Of a DNA stretch of 64,000 nt, positions 18,612 to 29,131 are shown in pieces; positions within the stretch are counted from its first letter, which is position 1, and each line of letters opens with the position of its first letter. Both the position numbers and the translations under genes were made by a program. The notes under the pieces are model-generated. The model had not been told where the DNA came from. It saw only the letters and a list, made by a program, of their open reading frames with translations, and ran no database searches. The stretch comes from an uncultured Pelagibacteraceae bacterium (GTDB lineage Bacteria; Pseudomonadota; Alphaproteobacteria; Pelagibacterales; Pelagibacteraceae): the NCBI GenBank assembly GCA_902564565.1, contig CACFBW010000004.1, forward strand, positions 1 to 64,000, given 5' to 3'.

Positions 18612-19609
18612 CCAAAAAAATTGAAAAACAAGAAGAAAAGACTAAAAAAATGGGTTTGCTAGTAGAAAATCCAGTTTATAAACCTTTTAGATATCCTTGG
18701 TGTTATGACGCTTGGTTAACACAACAAAGGATACACTGGCTGCCCGAAGAAGTTCCTCTTGGTGATGATGTTAGAGATTGGCAAAAAAATTTAACTGAAT
18801 CAGAAAAAAATTTATTAACACAGATATTCAGGTTTTTTACTCAAGCTGATGTTGAGGTTAACAATTGTTACCTTAGGCATTACACAACAGTGTTCAAACC
18901 AACTGAAGTCTTAATGATGATGACTGCTTTTGCAGCAATGGAAACAGTTCATATTGCAGCTTACTCACATTTACTTGATACGATAGGAATGCCTGAGTCA
19001 GAATATTCAGCATTTATGAAATACAAAGAAATGAAAGACAAGTATGATTATATGCAAGGATTCAATGTTAATTCAAAAGAAGATATTGCAAAAACCGTTG
19101 CTGTCTTCAGTGCATTCACAGAAGGCCTTCAGTTGTTTGCTAGCTTTGCTATTTTATTAAACTTTCCAAGATTTAATAAAATGAAAGGGATGGGACAAAT
19201 AGTTACTTGGTCAGTTAGAGATGAAACTTTGCACTGCAATTCTATGATTAGATTATTTAAAGAATTCATAAATGAAAACCCAGAAATTTGGACACCAAAA
19301 CTTAAAAAAGAACTTTATGAATCTTGCAGAACAATTATTCAACATGAAGATGCATTTATAGATTTAGCTTTTGAAATGGGACCAATGCAAGGACTTACTG
19401 CGCAAGAGGTTAAAGATTATATAAGATTTATTGCAAATAGAAGACTTGCCCAATTAGGCCTAGATCCTATTTATAAAATTGATAAAAATCCACTAACATG
19501 GTTAGACACAATGCTTAACGCTGTTGAACATATGAACTTTTTTGAAGGACGTGCAACAGAATACTCTAAAGCATCAACCCAAGGAAATTGGACAGAAGCT
19601 TTTAGTTAA
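18602..19609 (+). CDS. nrdB: ribonucleoside-diphosphate reductase subunit beta
   Basis: Diiron motifs METVHIAAYSHLL, FTEGLQLFASF, WSVRDETLHCNSM; ORF track start 18593, second ATG 18602 preferred. Confidence 0.95.
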   Translation: MSVAKKIEKQEEKTKKMGLLVENPVYKPFRYPWCYDAWLTQQRIHWLPEEVPLGDDVRDWQKNLTESEKNLLTQIFRFFTQADVEVNNCYLRHYTTVFKPTEVLMMMTAFAAMETVHIAAYSHLLDTIGMPESEYSAFMKYKEMKDKYDYMQGFNVNSKEDIAKTVAVFSAFTEGLQLFASFAILLNFPRFNKMKGMGQIVTWSVRDETLHCNSMIRLFKEFINENPEIWTPKLKKELYESCRTIIQHEDAFIDLAFEMGPMQGLTAQEVKDYIRFIANRRLAQLGLDPIYKIDKNPLTWLDTMLNAVEHMNFFEGRATEYSKASTQGNWTEAFS

Positions 19610-19612
19610 AAA

Positions 19613-20737
19613 TTATCTTTGATTTAATTGAATAACTTTTCGATGTTGGTTACCTTTATAGCTAGCGAGAGGCCTTATTAATTTATTAGCTGCGAACTGT
19701 TCTATGATATGCGCTGACCAACCAGTTATCCTTGAAATAACAAAAATTGGTGTAAAGAAATCTGTGTCAAAACCCATTAAGTGATAAGTTGGACCAGTTG
19801 GATAATCTACGTTTGGATGTATATCTTTTCTTTCAATCATTACTTTTTCAACAATGTCATATATTTTTTCAAATTTTTTATCTTTTTTAATTTTGGCTAC
19901 CTTTCCAAAATATTTCCTCATTGTAGGGACTCTTGAATCGCCGCTTTTATAAACTCTATGTCCAAATCCCATTACTACATCTTTATTATCTAATGCATTG
20001 TTAATCCATTTAAGTGCATTTTCAGGTTTTTTAATTTTGTTCATCATATGCATTACTTCTTCGTTGGCACCACCATGCAATGGACCTTTTAAACTTGCAA
20101 TTGCACCTGTAATTGCACCATGAATATCTGATAAACTACTAGTTATTGTTCTTGCTGTGAATGTTGAAACATTAAAACTGTGTTCAGCGTATAAAATTAA
20201 CGATACATCAAAAGCTTTAACAATTTCCTTATCTGGTACTTTCCCAAAACACATGTGAAAAAAATTTTCAGAAAAAGAAAGATTTGATTTAGGAGGTATT
20301 ATTTTTTTCCCTTTTCTTGCTCTGTAAAAAGCAGCTAATGCAACGGGTGTTTTTGAAAAAATTCTCATTGCTTTCCTTAAATTAGCTTTAAGCGAATTAT
20401 CCTTAGTTTCTTTGTCCTCTAGACCCATAATACTAACAACTGTTCTTGCAACATCCATAGGGTGAGCCTTTTTTGGAATTTTTTTTATATCTCCAAGCAA
20501 AGTTTTAGAAAGTTTTCTTTCTTTTTTTTCCTTTTTTTCAAATTCTTTTAGTTGTTTTTTATTAGGGAGCTCACCATTTAATATAAGATAAGCAACTTCT
20601 TCAAATTTACATTTTGCACATAAATCTTGTGCTGCATAACCTCTATAAGTAAGAGAGTTTATTTCAGGCATTACTTTTGAAACCTCAGTTTCATCAACAA
20701 CTATTCCAAGTAAACCTTTTTTAATATCATCACTCAT
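19613..20737 (-). CDS. prpC: 2-methylcitrate synthase/citrate synthase
   Basis: Citrate synthase motifs (GPLHGGANEEVMHM, MGFGHRVYK); operon with prpB and prpD. Confidence 0.88.
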   Translation of the reverse strand: MSDDIKKGLLGIVVDETEVSKVMPEINSLTYRGYAAQDLCAKCKFEEVAYLILNGELPNKKQLKEFEKKEKKERKLSKTLLGDIKKIPKKAHPMDVARTVVSIMGLEDKETKDNSLKANLRKAMRIFSKTPVALAAFYRARKGKKIIPPKSNLSFSENFFHMCFGKVPDKEIVKAFDVSLILYAEHSFNVSTFTARTITSSLSDIHGAITGAIASLKGPLHGGANEEVMHMMNKIKKPENALKWINNALDNKDVVMGFGHRVYKSGDSRVPTMRKYFGKVAKIKKDKKFEKIYDIVEKVMIERKDIHPNVDYPTGPTYHLMGFDTDFFTPIFVISRITGWSAHIIEQFAANKLIRPLASYKGNQHRKVIQLNQR

Positions 20738-21633
20738 TATTCATGTCCCTCAGTACTGAAGTTATAAATTTTTTCGTCTAAACTATTATATTTTTCATAA
20801 TCAACAAGCTCATATAATCGTTTTCTAGTCTGCATTTTATCAATAATATTGTTTTGGTGTCCATTTACAAAAATGTCTCTCAATCCATCTTCAACATTTT
20901 TCATAGCTAATCTTTGTGTGGTGACAGGATAAATTACTATATTATAACCGAAATTTTCTAATTCCTTGTAATTAAATAATTTAGATTTACCAAACTCAGT
21001 CATGTTAGCTAATAAGTAACATGAAAGTTCTTTTCTGACTTTTTCAAAATCTTTTTCATTATGTAAAGCTTCAGGAAAAATTATTTCAGCACCAGCATCA
21101 ATGTAAGCTTTACACCTCTCTATCATTTTATCAATTCCTTCAACACTTTTTGCATCTGATCTTGCAATGATTTTAAAGTTTTTATCTTTTTTTGCTGATA
21201 CACATTCTGTTATTTTTTTTACCATTGCATCAGTTGAAATTAATTCTTTATTATCAAGATGACCACATCTTTTTCTTTCTATTTGATCTTCAAGATGTAC
21301 CGCAGAAACTCCAAATTCTTCAAAAGTTTTAATAGTTTCAGTGCAAGATTTGAAACCTGTATCTATATCAACAATAGTTGGTAGGTTTGTTACTCTAGAA
21401 ATAAGGTACGACCTTGTGCTTACATCTTGCAGTGTAGTTAATCCAATATCAGGAAAGCCAAGATCGTTAGCCATTACACCACCAGAAACATAAACTGCAT
21501 CATAACCAATTTCCTCAATTAATTTTGCTGTAAGAGGATTATATGCACCAGGGACCCTTAAAATTTTGTTAGACTTTAATTTTTTATCAAGATCTATTCT
21601 TTTTTGATTTGGTTCTTTCTCTACAAAATGCAT
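20737..21633 (-). CDS. prpB: methylisocitrate lyase
   Basis: ICL/PEPM family: VPGAYNPLTAKLIEEIGYDAVYVSG; HLEDQIERKRCGH. Confidence 0.9.
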   Translation of the reverse strand: MHFVEKEPNQKRIDLDKKLKSNKILRVPGAYNPLTAKLIEEIGYDAVYVSGGVMANDLGFPDIGLTTLQDVSTRSYLISRVTNLPTIVDIDTGFKSCTETIKTFEEFGVSAVHLEDQIERKRCGHLDNKELISTDAMVKKITECVSAKKDKNFKIIARSDAKSVEGIDKMIERCKAYIDAGAEIIFPEALHNEKDFEKVRKELSCYLLANMTEFGKSKLFNYKELENFGYNIVIYPVTTQRLAMKNVEDGLRDIFVNGHQNNIIDKMQTRKRLYELVDYEKYNSLDEKIYNFSTEGHE

Positions 21634-23135
21634 TAAAAAATTCCTTTTTTTAAATTCCTCTTAATATAACTTCTTTTTGTTTCAATATTTAACCTTCCTA
21701 ATTGTCCTGATTTAAGTTTTTTTAGATTTTGAACTGTTTTTAAAAATCTACTGCTTTCTTTTTTATCAAGAATTCCTTCGGTTAAAGTTAGAAATTTTTT
21801 AATATAATTTTGTCTTTTAAATGGACGTGATCCATAAGGATGAGCGTCAGCAACTGATTGTTGTTCAATTATTTTTTTACCATTTTTAAGAGTAATGAAT
21901 ACTTTTGCACCAAAGGATTTTTTCTTAGGATTTGGGTCATGATATCTTTTTGTCCACTTTTTATCTTCATGAGTTTTTATTGAGCGCCATATTTTAATTG
22001 TACTTTTTTTATTTGCTCTTGATTTAGTATAAGATTTTATATGATGCCAGTCAGCATCTTCTAATGCTACTGCAAAAATATACATAATCGAATGATCTAA
22101 CGTTTCTCTGCTCGCATTAGGATCCATCTTTTGAGGATCATTTGCACCTGTGCCGATTACATTGTGTGTATGATGACTTGTGTAAATATCAATTTTTTTG
22201 ATTTGATTTAATTTTTTAATTTTCCCATTAAGCTTTTTTGCGATATCTATTAATGCTTGCGCTTGATATTCAGCAGAATATTCTTTTGTATAAGTTTCCA
22301 GTATAGCTTTTTTTTCCTCATTTTTTTTTGGGAGTTGCACTTTATATACTGCTTTTTTACCATCTAAAATTCTAGCGATCACGCTATCTTCGCCTTCGTA
22401 AATAGGGCTTGGTGCTCCTTCACCTCTCATGGCTCTATCTATTGCTTCTATTGCTAATTTACTCGCATGAGCTGGGGCAAAAGCTTTCCAGCTAGAAATT
22501 TCTCCTTTTCTAGATTGTCTGGTTGAAATTGTTGTATGTAATGCCTGTTGAATAGCTTGATAAATAGTTTCTGTCTTGAGTTTAAGCATTGTTCCTAGCC
22601 CTGCTGCCACACTAGGACCAAGGTGAGCAATATGGTCAACCCTATGTTTATGAAGACAAATACCTTTAACCAAATTAACTTGAACTTCATATGCTGTGAT
22701 AATTCCTTTAATTAAATTAATCCCACTAATTTTTTTTTGTTGAGCGACTGCAATTAAAGGAGGAATATTATCTCCAGGATGACTGTAATCAGCTGCTAAA
22801 AATGTATCGTGAAAATCTAATTCTCTTACAGCTGTGCCATTTGACCATGATGCCCATTCACAATCAAATTTTAGTTTTGAGTTTACTCCAAATAAATTTG
22901 CACCATTATTTTTTGGATGTTTTAAAGCCATTTCTCTAGAGGAAATAACAGCTTTTCTATTTAATGATGCAATAGCAACAGAAGCATTGTCAATTATTCT
23001 ATTGATAACCATTTCTACAGACTTTCTGTTTAATTTTGAATGATCACTTGCTATTTCAGCTAATTTCCAAGCCAATTGTTTTTTTTTAGGCAAGTGTATT
23101 TTTGATGGATATACTTTTACTTTATGAATTATCAA
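21633..23135 (-). CDS. prpD: 2-methylcitrate dehydratase (MmgE/PrpD family)
   Basis: 500 aa; [39 protein letters not shown]. Confidence 0.92.
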   Translation of the reverse strand: MIIHKVKVYPSKIHLPKKKQLAWKLAEIASDHSKLNRKSVEMVINRIIDNASVAIASLNRKAVISSREMALKHPKNNGANLFGVNSKLKFDCEWASWSNGTAVRELDFHDTFLAADYSHPGDNIPPLIAVAQQKKISGINLIKGIITAYEVQVNLVKGICLHKHRVDHIAHLGPSVAAGLGTMLKLKTETIYQAIQQALHTTISTRQSRKGEISSWKAFAPAHASKLAIEAIDRAMRGEGAPSPIYEGEDSVIARILDGKKAVYKVQLPKKNEEKKAILETYTKEYSAEYQAQALIDIAKKLNGKIKKLNQIKKIDIYTSHHTHNVIGTGANDPQKMDPNASRETLDHSIMYIFAVALEDADWHHIKSYTKSRANKKSTIKIWRSIKTHEDKKWTKRYHDPNPKKKSFGAKVFITLKNGKKIIEQQSVADAHPYGSRPFKRQNYIKKFLTLTEGILDKKESSRFLKTVQNLKKLKSGQLGRLNIETKRSYIKRNLKKGIF

Positions 23136-23156
23136 TTTATCTCCTAAAAAATATCA

Positions 23157-23756
23157 TTACTGTAATACAATAATAACTGCAGTTATCAAAAGCAAAACTG
23201 CTAAAAAATACTCAATTAATGCTTTTATTTTATTATTATTAACTAAATTTCTTATTGTTGAACCAAAAGCTGCCCATGGAGATATGGATAATGGGCAAAT
23301 AATTAAAGCAACAACCCCAATAAAAAAAATAGAAAAAATTAAGTTTCCATCTTTAGGTAAAAAACCAGAAGCAGCCATACTAGATATGCTCCAAGCCTTA
23401 GGATTGACTATTTGAAATAGTGCAGCTTCATGAAATTTTAAAGGTCTAGAGTCGTTTTCTTTTATTTTACTAAAAGATCCTATAATTTTGTACCCTAGAT
23501 ACAAAAGATACAAAGAACATAATATTTTTAAAATACTTTGTATCACAGGATATATCTGAAAAATTTTTCCTAAACCTAAACAAACCAAAATTAATTGTGC
23601 AACATGGCCAATTGTAATGCCAGACATATGTGGGATGGTTTTTATAAAACCAAATTTAAGTCCAGATGCAAGAACCATAGCATTATTAGGCCCTGGAGTT
23701 ACATACATAACAAAATAAAAAGTAATTAAAGCAATTAAAACATTTAAATCAATCAT
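23157..23756 (-). CDS. LysE family amino acid exporter
   Basis: YVTPGPNNAMVLASGLKFG; FQIVNPKAW. Confidence 0.9.
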   Translation of the reverse strand: MIDLNVLIALITFYFVMYVTPGPNNAMVLASGLKFGFIKTIPHMSGITIGHVAQLILVCLGLGKIFQIYPVIQSILKILCSLYLLYLGYKIIGSFSKIKENDSRPLKFHEAALFQIVNPKAWSISSMAASGFLPKDGNLIFSIFFIGVVALIICPLSISPWAAFGSTIRNLVNNNKIKALIEYFLAVLLLITAVIIVLQ

Positions 23757-24438
23757 GAAGATATTTGGATATTATTTTTTCAATACCAACAAAATTTTTT
23801 ACTAAATGATCATGAGGAATTTCATTTGGTTTCTTTTCTGTGTAACCATTTTCTAATAATATAAAAGGTATATCAGCAGCTTTTGCCGCAGTTGAATCTG
23901 TTTCACTATCACCTATCATTAGACTTTTATTTAAATTACCTTGCATGATTTCAATAACATTAGTTAGATGTCTGGGGTCGGGTTTTCGATAATCAAATGT
24001 ATTACTTCCAGCAACATATTCAAAATAATTATATACATTAATTTTTTTAAGCAGATCAACAGCAAGATTTTCTGGTTTGTTAGTGCATATTCCCATTGAG
24101 ATATTATTTTTATTACACCATTTTAAAAAATCCAAAGATCCATTTATCAATTTGCTTTCATTTGCAATATTTTTTCCATAGTAATTTATAAATTCAGTTA
24201 CCATTTCTTCTTTAATTTCATCGTCATCAATTTTACTAAATTCTTTTTTTGCTTGACCCCATACGGACCTACCTATTAATGACTTGGCGCCTTTTCCAAT
24301 TAATTTTCGAATATCATCTGTTGATTTGGTTTCATAACCAAATTTTTTCATTACATGGTTATGTGCACTCATAAGATCAGGGGCTGTATCTATCAAAGTT
24401 CCGTCAAGATCAAATACTATTGTTAAATTTTGAGTCAT
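23749..24438 (-). CDS. gph: phosphoglycolate phosphatase-like HAD hydrolase
   Basis: VFDLDGTLIDTAPDL; SLMIGDSETDSTAAKAADIP. Confidence 0.88.
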   Translation of the reverse strand: MTQNLTIVFDLDGTLIDTAPDLMSAHNHVMKKFGYETKSTDDIRKLIGKGAKSLIGRSVWGQAKKEFSKIDDDEIKEEMVTEFINYYGKNIANESKLINGSLDFLKWCNKNNISMGICTNKPENLAVDLLKKINVYNYFEYVAGSNTFDYRKPDPRHLTNVIEIMQGNLNKSLMIGDSETDSTAAKAADIPFILLENGYTEKKPNEIPHDHLVKNFVGIEKIISKYLHD

Positions 24439-24510
24439 TTTAAAAGTATTAATAAGAAATAATTTGTGACTTAAAGAACATTATTACTTAACTATAAGAA
24501 ATCTTAATAA

Positions 24511-25122
24511 ATGAAACAAATAAATTTACAAGATAATTTAAGGAAAAAATTCTTAAAAAAAGGAGTTAGGATGATGGCTCCAGAAACAGTTTTCTTTTCT
24601 AAGGATACTAAAATAGGAAAAAATGTAACAATTGATCCTTATGTTGTAATTGGAGATAAAGTAAAAATTCAAAATAATGTAAAAATTTTTTCCTTTTCAC
24701 ATCTAGAGAAAGTAAAGGTTGGAAGCAATGTAAGCATAGGACCTTATGCAAGATTAAGGCCTGGTACAGTTTTAAAATCTGGTTCAAGAATAGGAAATTT
24801 TGTTGAAGTTAAAAAAAGCACAGTTGGAAAATATTCTAAAGTTAATCACTTGTCCTACATTGGAGACACATCAATAGGATCAAAAGTTAATGTTGGAGCA
24901 GGAACTATAACTTGTAATTATGATGGTAAGAAAAAAAATAAAACAAAAATTAAAGATAATGTTTTTATTGGTTCAAATTCTTCGTTAGTTGCACCAGTTA
25001 CAATTAAAGAAAGTAGCGTTGTTGGAGCAGGCTCAGTAATAACAAAAAATGTAAATAAAAAATCTTTAGCTTTAACTAGAGTAGATCAAATTGAAATAAA
25101 AAATTACAAAAGGAATAAATAA
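24511..25122 (+). CDS. glmU: stand-alone glucosamine-1-phosphate N-acetyltransferase (GlmU C-terminal domain only)
   Basis: LbH repeat with [35 protein letters not shown]; no uridylyltransferase domain. Confidence 0.88.
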   Translation: MKQINLQDNLRKKFLKKGVRMMAPETVFFSKDTKIGKNVTIDPYVVIGDKVKIQNNVKIFSFSHLEKVKVGSNVSIGPYARLRPGTVLKSGSRIGNFVEVKKSTVGKYSKVNHLSYIGDTSIGSKVNVGAGTITCNYDGKKKNKTKIKDNVFIGSNSSLVAPVTIKESSVVGAGSVITKNVNKKSLALTRVDQIEIKNYKRNK

Positions 25123-26939
25123 TGTGTGGTATAGTTGGAATAGTCAGTAATAAATCTGTATCAGCAAGCATTATACGTGCTTTAAAAAAACTTGAGTATC
25201 GAGGTTACGACTCTGCAGGCATATCAACTATAACGAATGGCGAAATTAATGAACAAAAATGTTCTGGAAGGGTAGATAATTTAGAAAAAATTCTTTTTCA
25301 AAATCCTTCTAGTGGTGATCTTGGAATTGGTCATGTTAGATGGGCAACGCATGGAATTCCAAATCAAGTTAATGCTCATCCTCATTCATCAGAAGTGGTT
25401 TCGGTTGTTCACAATGGAATTATAGAAAATTCTGATAAATTAAGAAAAGAGTACGAACAAAAAGGTTATTCGTTTAAATCTCAGACAGACACTGAAGTAA
25501 TAACAGCTATGTTAACAGATTTTTTAAAAAAAGAAGATTTAATAAATTGTATTCACAAAACATTAGAAAAATTAGAAGGAAGTTTTGCTCTAGGAGTTAT
25601 TTTTAAAAATTTTAACAATTTAGTAGTTGGAGCAAGAAGAGGTAGCCCTTTGGCCGTTGGTTTTGGACATGATGAAAATTTTATAGGATCCGATTCTTAT
25701 GCTCTTAAATCAATGACAAATAAAATCTCTTATCTTGATGATGGGGATTTTTGCATACTCTATAAAGAAAAAGTTGAATTTTATAATTCTGATAAAAAAA
25801 AAATAAATAAAGAAATTTTTGAATTATCCAGTGAAGACAATATTGCTGACAAAGGTGATTATAAAGATTTTATGTCAAAAGAAATTAATGAACAATCAAC
25901 TACAACAAAAAAATGTATTAACGAATATTTAGATAAATCAAGAAATGAAATAAATATTTTTAATTTGCCAATTAACCCAAAAAAAATTAAAAAAATACGT
26001 TTAATAGCTTGTGGGACGGCATATCATTCTTGTCTAATGGCCAAATATTGGATTGAAGAATTTACTTCCATAGATGTTGAATCAGATATAGCATCAGAAT
26101 TTAGATACAGAAAAGTAAAATTAGATCCAAGCGATCTATATATTTTTGTTTCTCAATCAGGTGAAACTGCTGATACTTATGCTGCTTTGAAAAAATGCAA
26201 AGAAAACAAAATAAAAACATGCGGTATAGTAAACGTTGTTGAAAGCTCTATAGCAAGACTATCTGACTTTGTTTTGCCTATTCATGCAGGACCCGAAATA
26301 GGTGTTGCTTCTACAAAAGCATTTATTGGGCAAATGATCGTTTTATATTTATTAACTTTAAAAATCTCTAAAGAAAGAGGCGATATAAACTTAGATGAAT
26401 ATGCAAAATTAGTTTTAGATTTAAGAAAAATACCAAGTTTGATTGAAGAAACCTTAAGCAAACAAAAAGACATACAGGTAATAGCTAGAGATTTTATAAA
26501 CGCAAAAGGAACAATGTATTTAGGCAGAGGATATTCTTATCCAATTGCTATGGAAGGAGCGCTTAAACTTAAAGAACTATCTTATATTCATGCAGAAGGA
26601 TACGCAGCAGGAGAAATGAAGCACGGACCACTTGCGCTTATTGAAGATGGAATACCAGTTGTGGTCTTGGCACCAAAAGACAGATTTTTTGAAAAGACTA
26701 TTTCCAATATGCAAGAGGTTATAGCAAGAGGGGGTAAAGTTTTAATGATTACTGATGACACTTCTGAAACAATGAGTGAAAATATTAGATTTAAGTTTCA
26801 AATTCCAAAAACTAATTCAACAATAAACTCTTTTCTTTTAACAATACCATTACAGTTTTTGGCATATCATGTAGCATTATTGAAGAATTGTGACATAGAT
26901 AAACCACGAAATCTTGCTAAATCAGTTACTGTTGAATAA
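25122..26939 (+). CDS. glmS: glutamine-fructose-6-phosphate aminotransferase (isomerizing)
   Basis: [32 protein letters not shown]-terminal AKSVTVE. Confidence 0.97.
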   Translation: MCGIVGIVSNKSVSASIIRALKKLEYRGYDSAGISTITNGEINEQKCSGRVDNLEKILFQNPSSGDLGIGHVRWATHGIPNQVNAHPHSSEVVSVVHNGIIENSDKLRKEYEQKGYSFKSQTDTEVITAMLTDFLKKEDLINCIHKTLEKLEGSFALGVIFKNFNNLVVGARRGSPLAVGFGHDENFIGSDSYALKSMTNKISYLDDGDFCILYKEKVEFYNSDKKKINKEIFELSSEDNIADKGDYKDFMSKEINEQSTTTKKCINEYLDKSRNEINIFNLPINPKKIKKIRLIACGTAYHSCLMAKYWIEEFTSIDVESDIASEFRYRKVKLDPSDLYIFVSQSGETADTYAALKKCKENKIKTCGIVNVVESSIARLSDFVLPIHAGPEIGVASTKAFIGQMIVLYLLTLKISKERGDINLDEYAKLVLDLRKIPSLIEETLSKQKDIQVIARDFINAKGTMYLGRGYSYPIAMEGALKLKELSYIHAEGYAAGEMKHGPLALIEDGIPVVVLAPKDRFFEKTISNMQEVIARGGKVLMITDDTSETMSENIRFKFQIPKTNSTINSFLLTIPLQFLAYHVALLKNCDIDKPRNLAKSVTVE

Positions 26940-26940
26940 A

Positions 26941-26955
26941 TACCAAACTTTGGTA
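26941..26955 (+). other. short inverted repeat in glmS-DAHP synthase gap
   Basis: TACCAAA-c-TTTGGTA. Confidence 0.5.
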
Positions 26956-26974
26956 AAACACTCTTAGGTTGAAT

Positions 26975-28354
26975 ATGAAGAAATGGAAAATAAACAGTTG
27001 GAGGAGTTATCCGGTAAAACACATTCCTACTTATGAGGATGAAAAAGAACTAAACATGGTTCTTAATAAAATAAAAAACTTTCCTCCTCTAGTATTTGCT
27101 GGTGAAACTACACATTTAAAACAACAACTTGCGGAAGTTGTTGATGGAAGAGCTTTTTTGTTACAAGGAGGTGATTGTGCGGAAAGCTTTGCTGAATTTA
27201 ATCCTGATAACATAAGAGATTATTTTAAAGTTATATTACAAATGTCTTTGGTTTTGACTTATTCAGCATCTTTACCAGTTGTGAAACTTGGTAGAATTGC
27301 AGGACAATTTTCTAAACCTAGAAGCGCACCAACTGAGAAACAAGGTAATATAGAATTACCAAGTTATTTAGGTGACAATATTAATGGTATAGAATTTACA
27401 AAAAAAGCAAGAACACCTGATCCAAAAAGATTATTTAAAGCATATTCGCAAGCTGCTTCTACTTTAAATTTACTAAGAGCTTTTTGCCACGGTGGTTTTG
27501 CCGACTTAAAAAAAGTTCATCTTTGGAATTTAGGATATATTAAAAAAAGCCCTCAAGCTAAAAAATTTAAAGAATTGGAAGATAAAATTGCTGATGCTTT
27601 AGCATTTATGGATGCGTGCGGAATAAATTCAGATTTTAACAGAAGATTAAAAACTGTAAATTTTTGGACTTCTCACGAAGCGCTTTTACTTCCTTTTGAA
27701 GAAAGCATGACCAGAATTGACTCAACAACTGGAGAGCATCATGATACGTCCGCACATTTTGTTTGGATAGGCGATAGAACAAGACAAATAGATGGTGGAC
27801 ATGTTGAATTTTGTAGAGGTATACAAAACCCAATAGGAATAAAATGTGGCCCAACGTCTAAACCTGATGAAATTGTTAAGATTTGTAATGTGCTAAATCC
27901 GACTAATGAAAAAGGCAAAATAACTTTAATTTCGAGATTTGGTCATAGTAATGTTGGAAAATTTTTACCAAAATTAATTAGAGCTATTAAAAGAGAAGGA
28001 TTGAATGTTATTTGGTCATGTGACCCTATGCATGGAAATACTATTAAATCTACAACTGGGTTTAAAACCAGACCTTTTGATAGTGTTTTAAAAGAAGTAA
28101 AAAATGTTTTTGCTGTACATCAAAGCGAAGGATCTTACGCAGGTGGCTTGCATATCGAAATGACAGGACAGAATGTTACAGAATGCACTGGTGGTACACA
28201 AAAAATTTCTGATAAAGATTTATCTAGTAGATATCGCACTCATTGTGATCCAAGACTAAATGCAAATCAAGCTATAGAGCTTGCATTTTTAATTTCTGAT
28301 GAAATAAAAAAGAATTCCATTTATGCAAAGAGTGGAATTAGAGCTGTATCTTAA
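26975..28354 (+). CDS. class II 3-deoxy-7-phosphoheptulonate synthase
   Basis: KWKINSWRSYPVKHIPTYED; FLLQGGDCAESFAEF; WSCDPMHGNT; ATG at 26975 preferred over TTG 26969. Confidence 0.95.
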   Translation: MKKWKINSWRSYPVKHIPTYEDEKELNMVLNKIKNFPPLVFAGETTHLKQQLAEVVDGRAFLLQGGDCAESFAEFNPDNIRDYFKVILQMSLVLTYSASLPVVKLGRIAGQFSKPRSAPTEKQGNIELPSYLGDNINGIEFTKKARTPDPKRLFKAYSQAASTLNLLRAFCHGGFADLKKVHLWNLGYIKKSPQAKKFKELEDKIADALAFMDACGINSDFNRRLKTVNFWTSHEALLLPFEESMTRIDSTTGEHHDTSAHFVWIGDRTRQIDGGHVEFCRGIQNPIGIKCGPTSKPDEIVKICNVLNPTNEKGKITLISRFGHSNVGKFLPKLIRAIKREGLNVIWSCDPMHGNTIKSTTGFKTRPFDSVLKEVKNVFAVHQSEGSYAGGLHIEMTGQNVTECTGGTQKISDKDLSSRYRTHCDPRLNANQAIELAFLISDEIKKNSIYAKSGIRAVS

Positions 28355-28391
28355 GCTTTATAAAAGAAATCCTATAAAGTATATTTGATTT

Positions 28392-29129
28392 ATGGAAGTA
28401 AATAAAAAAGTTCTATTTATAAAAGATTGGATTTTAAATTATGTTAATTCAATGCCTAAAAAAGCAGAATCTTTAGTTATAGGTGTATCTGGTGGTATAG
28501 ATTCTTCAGTTACCAGCACCTTGTGTGCTATGACAGGTTTAAAAACTGTAGCTTTGAGTATGCCAATCAAACAAAAAAGTACACAACATAACTTAAGTCT
28601 AAAACATCAAGAGTGGCTAAAAAAAAATTTTAACAATGTTGAAATTTACACAGTTTCTCTGGATGAACTCTTTAATTCATTTAAAACTACTTTATCAAAT
28701 TTTGATAACAATCATGGAATGGCAAACTCTAGAGCAAGACTAAGAATGACGACTTTATATCAAGTTGCATCTGCAAAAAAAGGTATTGTAGTTGGCACAG
28801 GTAATAAAATTGAAGATTTTGGTGTTGGTTTTTATACAAAATATGGTGATGGTGGCGTTGATATTTCTCCTATTGCTGACTGCAATAAGTCTGAAGTCTG
28901 GGAACTTGGAAAAGAACTAAATATTTTAAAAGAAATTATAGATGCCGATCCTACAGATGGTTTATGGGACGATGGCAGAACTGATGAAGGTCAATTAGGT
29001 TTGTCTTATAAGGAGCTTGAAGAGGCAATGAAGAATCAAAACTCTATAAATAGAGAAAAATATTTAAAAATAAGAAAAGAAAATTTACATAAAATGGAAT
29101 CAATTCCAGTTTGCAAAATACCAAAATAA
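28392..29129 (+). CDS. nadE: NH3-dependent NAD+ synthetase
   Basis: VIGVSGGIDSSVTSTL; GTGNKIEDFGVGFYTKYGDGGVDISPI. Confidence 0.95.
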   Translation: MEVNKKVLFIKDWILNYVNSMPKKAESLVIGVSGGIDSSVTSTLCAMTGLKTVALSMPIKQKSTQHNLSLKHQEWLKKNFNNVEIYTVSLDELFNSFKTTLSNFDNNHGMANSRARLRMTTLYQVASAKKGIVVGTGNKIEDFGVGFYTKYGDGGVDISPIADCNKSEVWELGKELNILKEIIDADPTDGLWDDGRTDEGQLGLSYKELEEAMKNQNSINREKYLKIRKENLHKMESIPVCKIPK

Positions 29130-29131
29130 AT

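Noticed and set aside
19613-23135. prpC-prpB-prpD as a novel pathway
   Set aside because: Standard 2-methylcitrate cycle gene set with recognisable families; ordinary.
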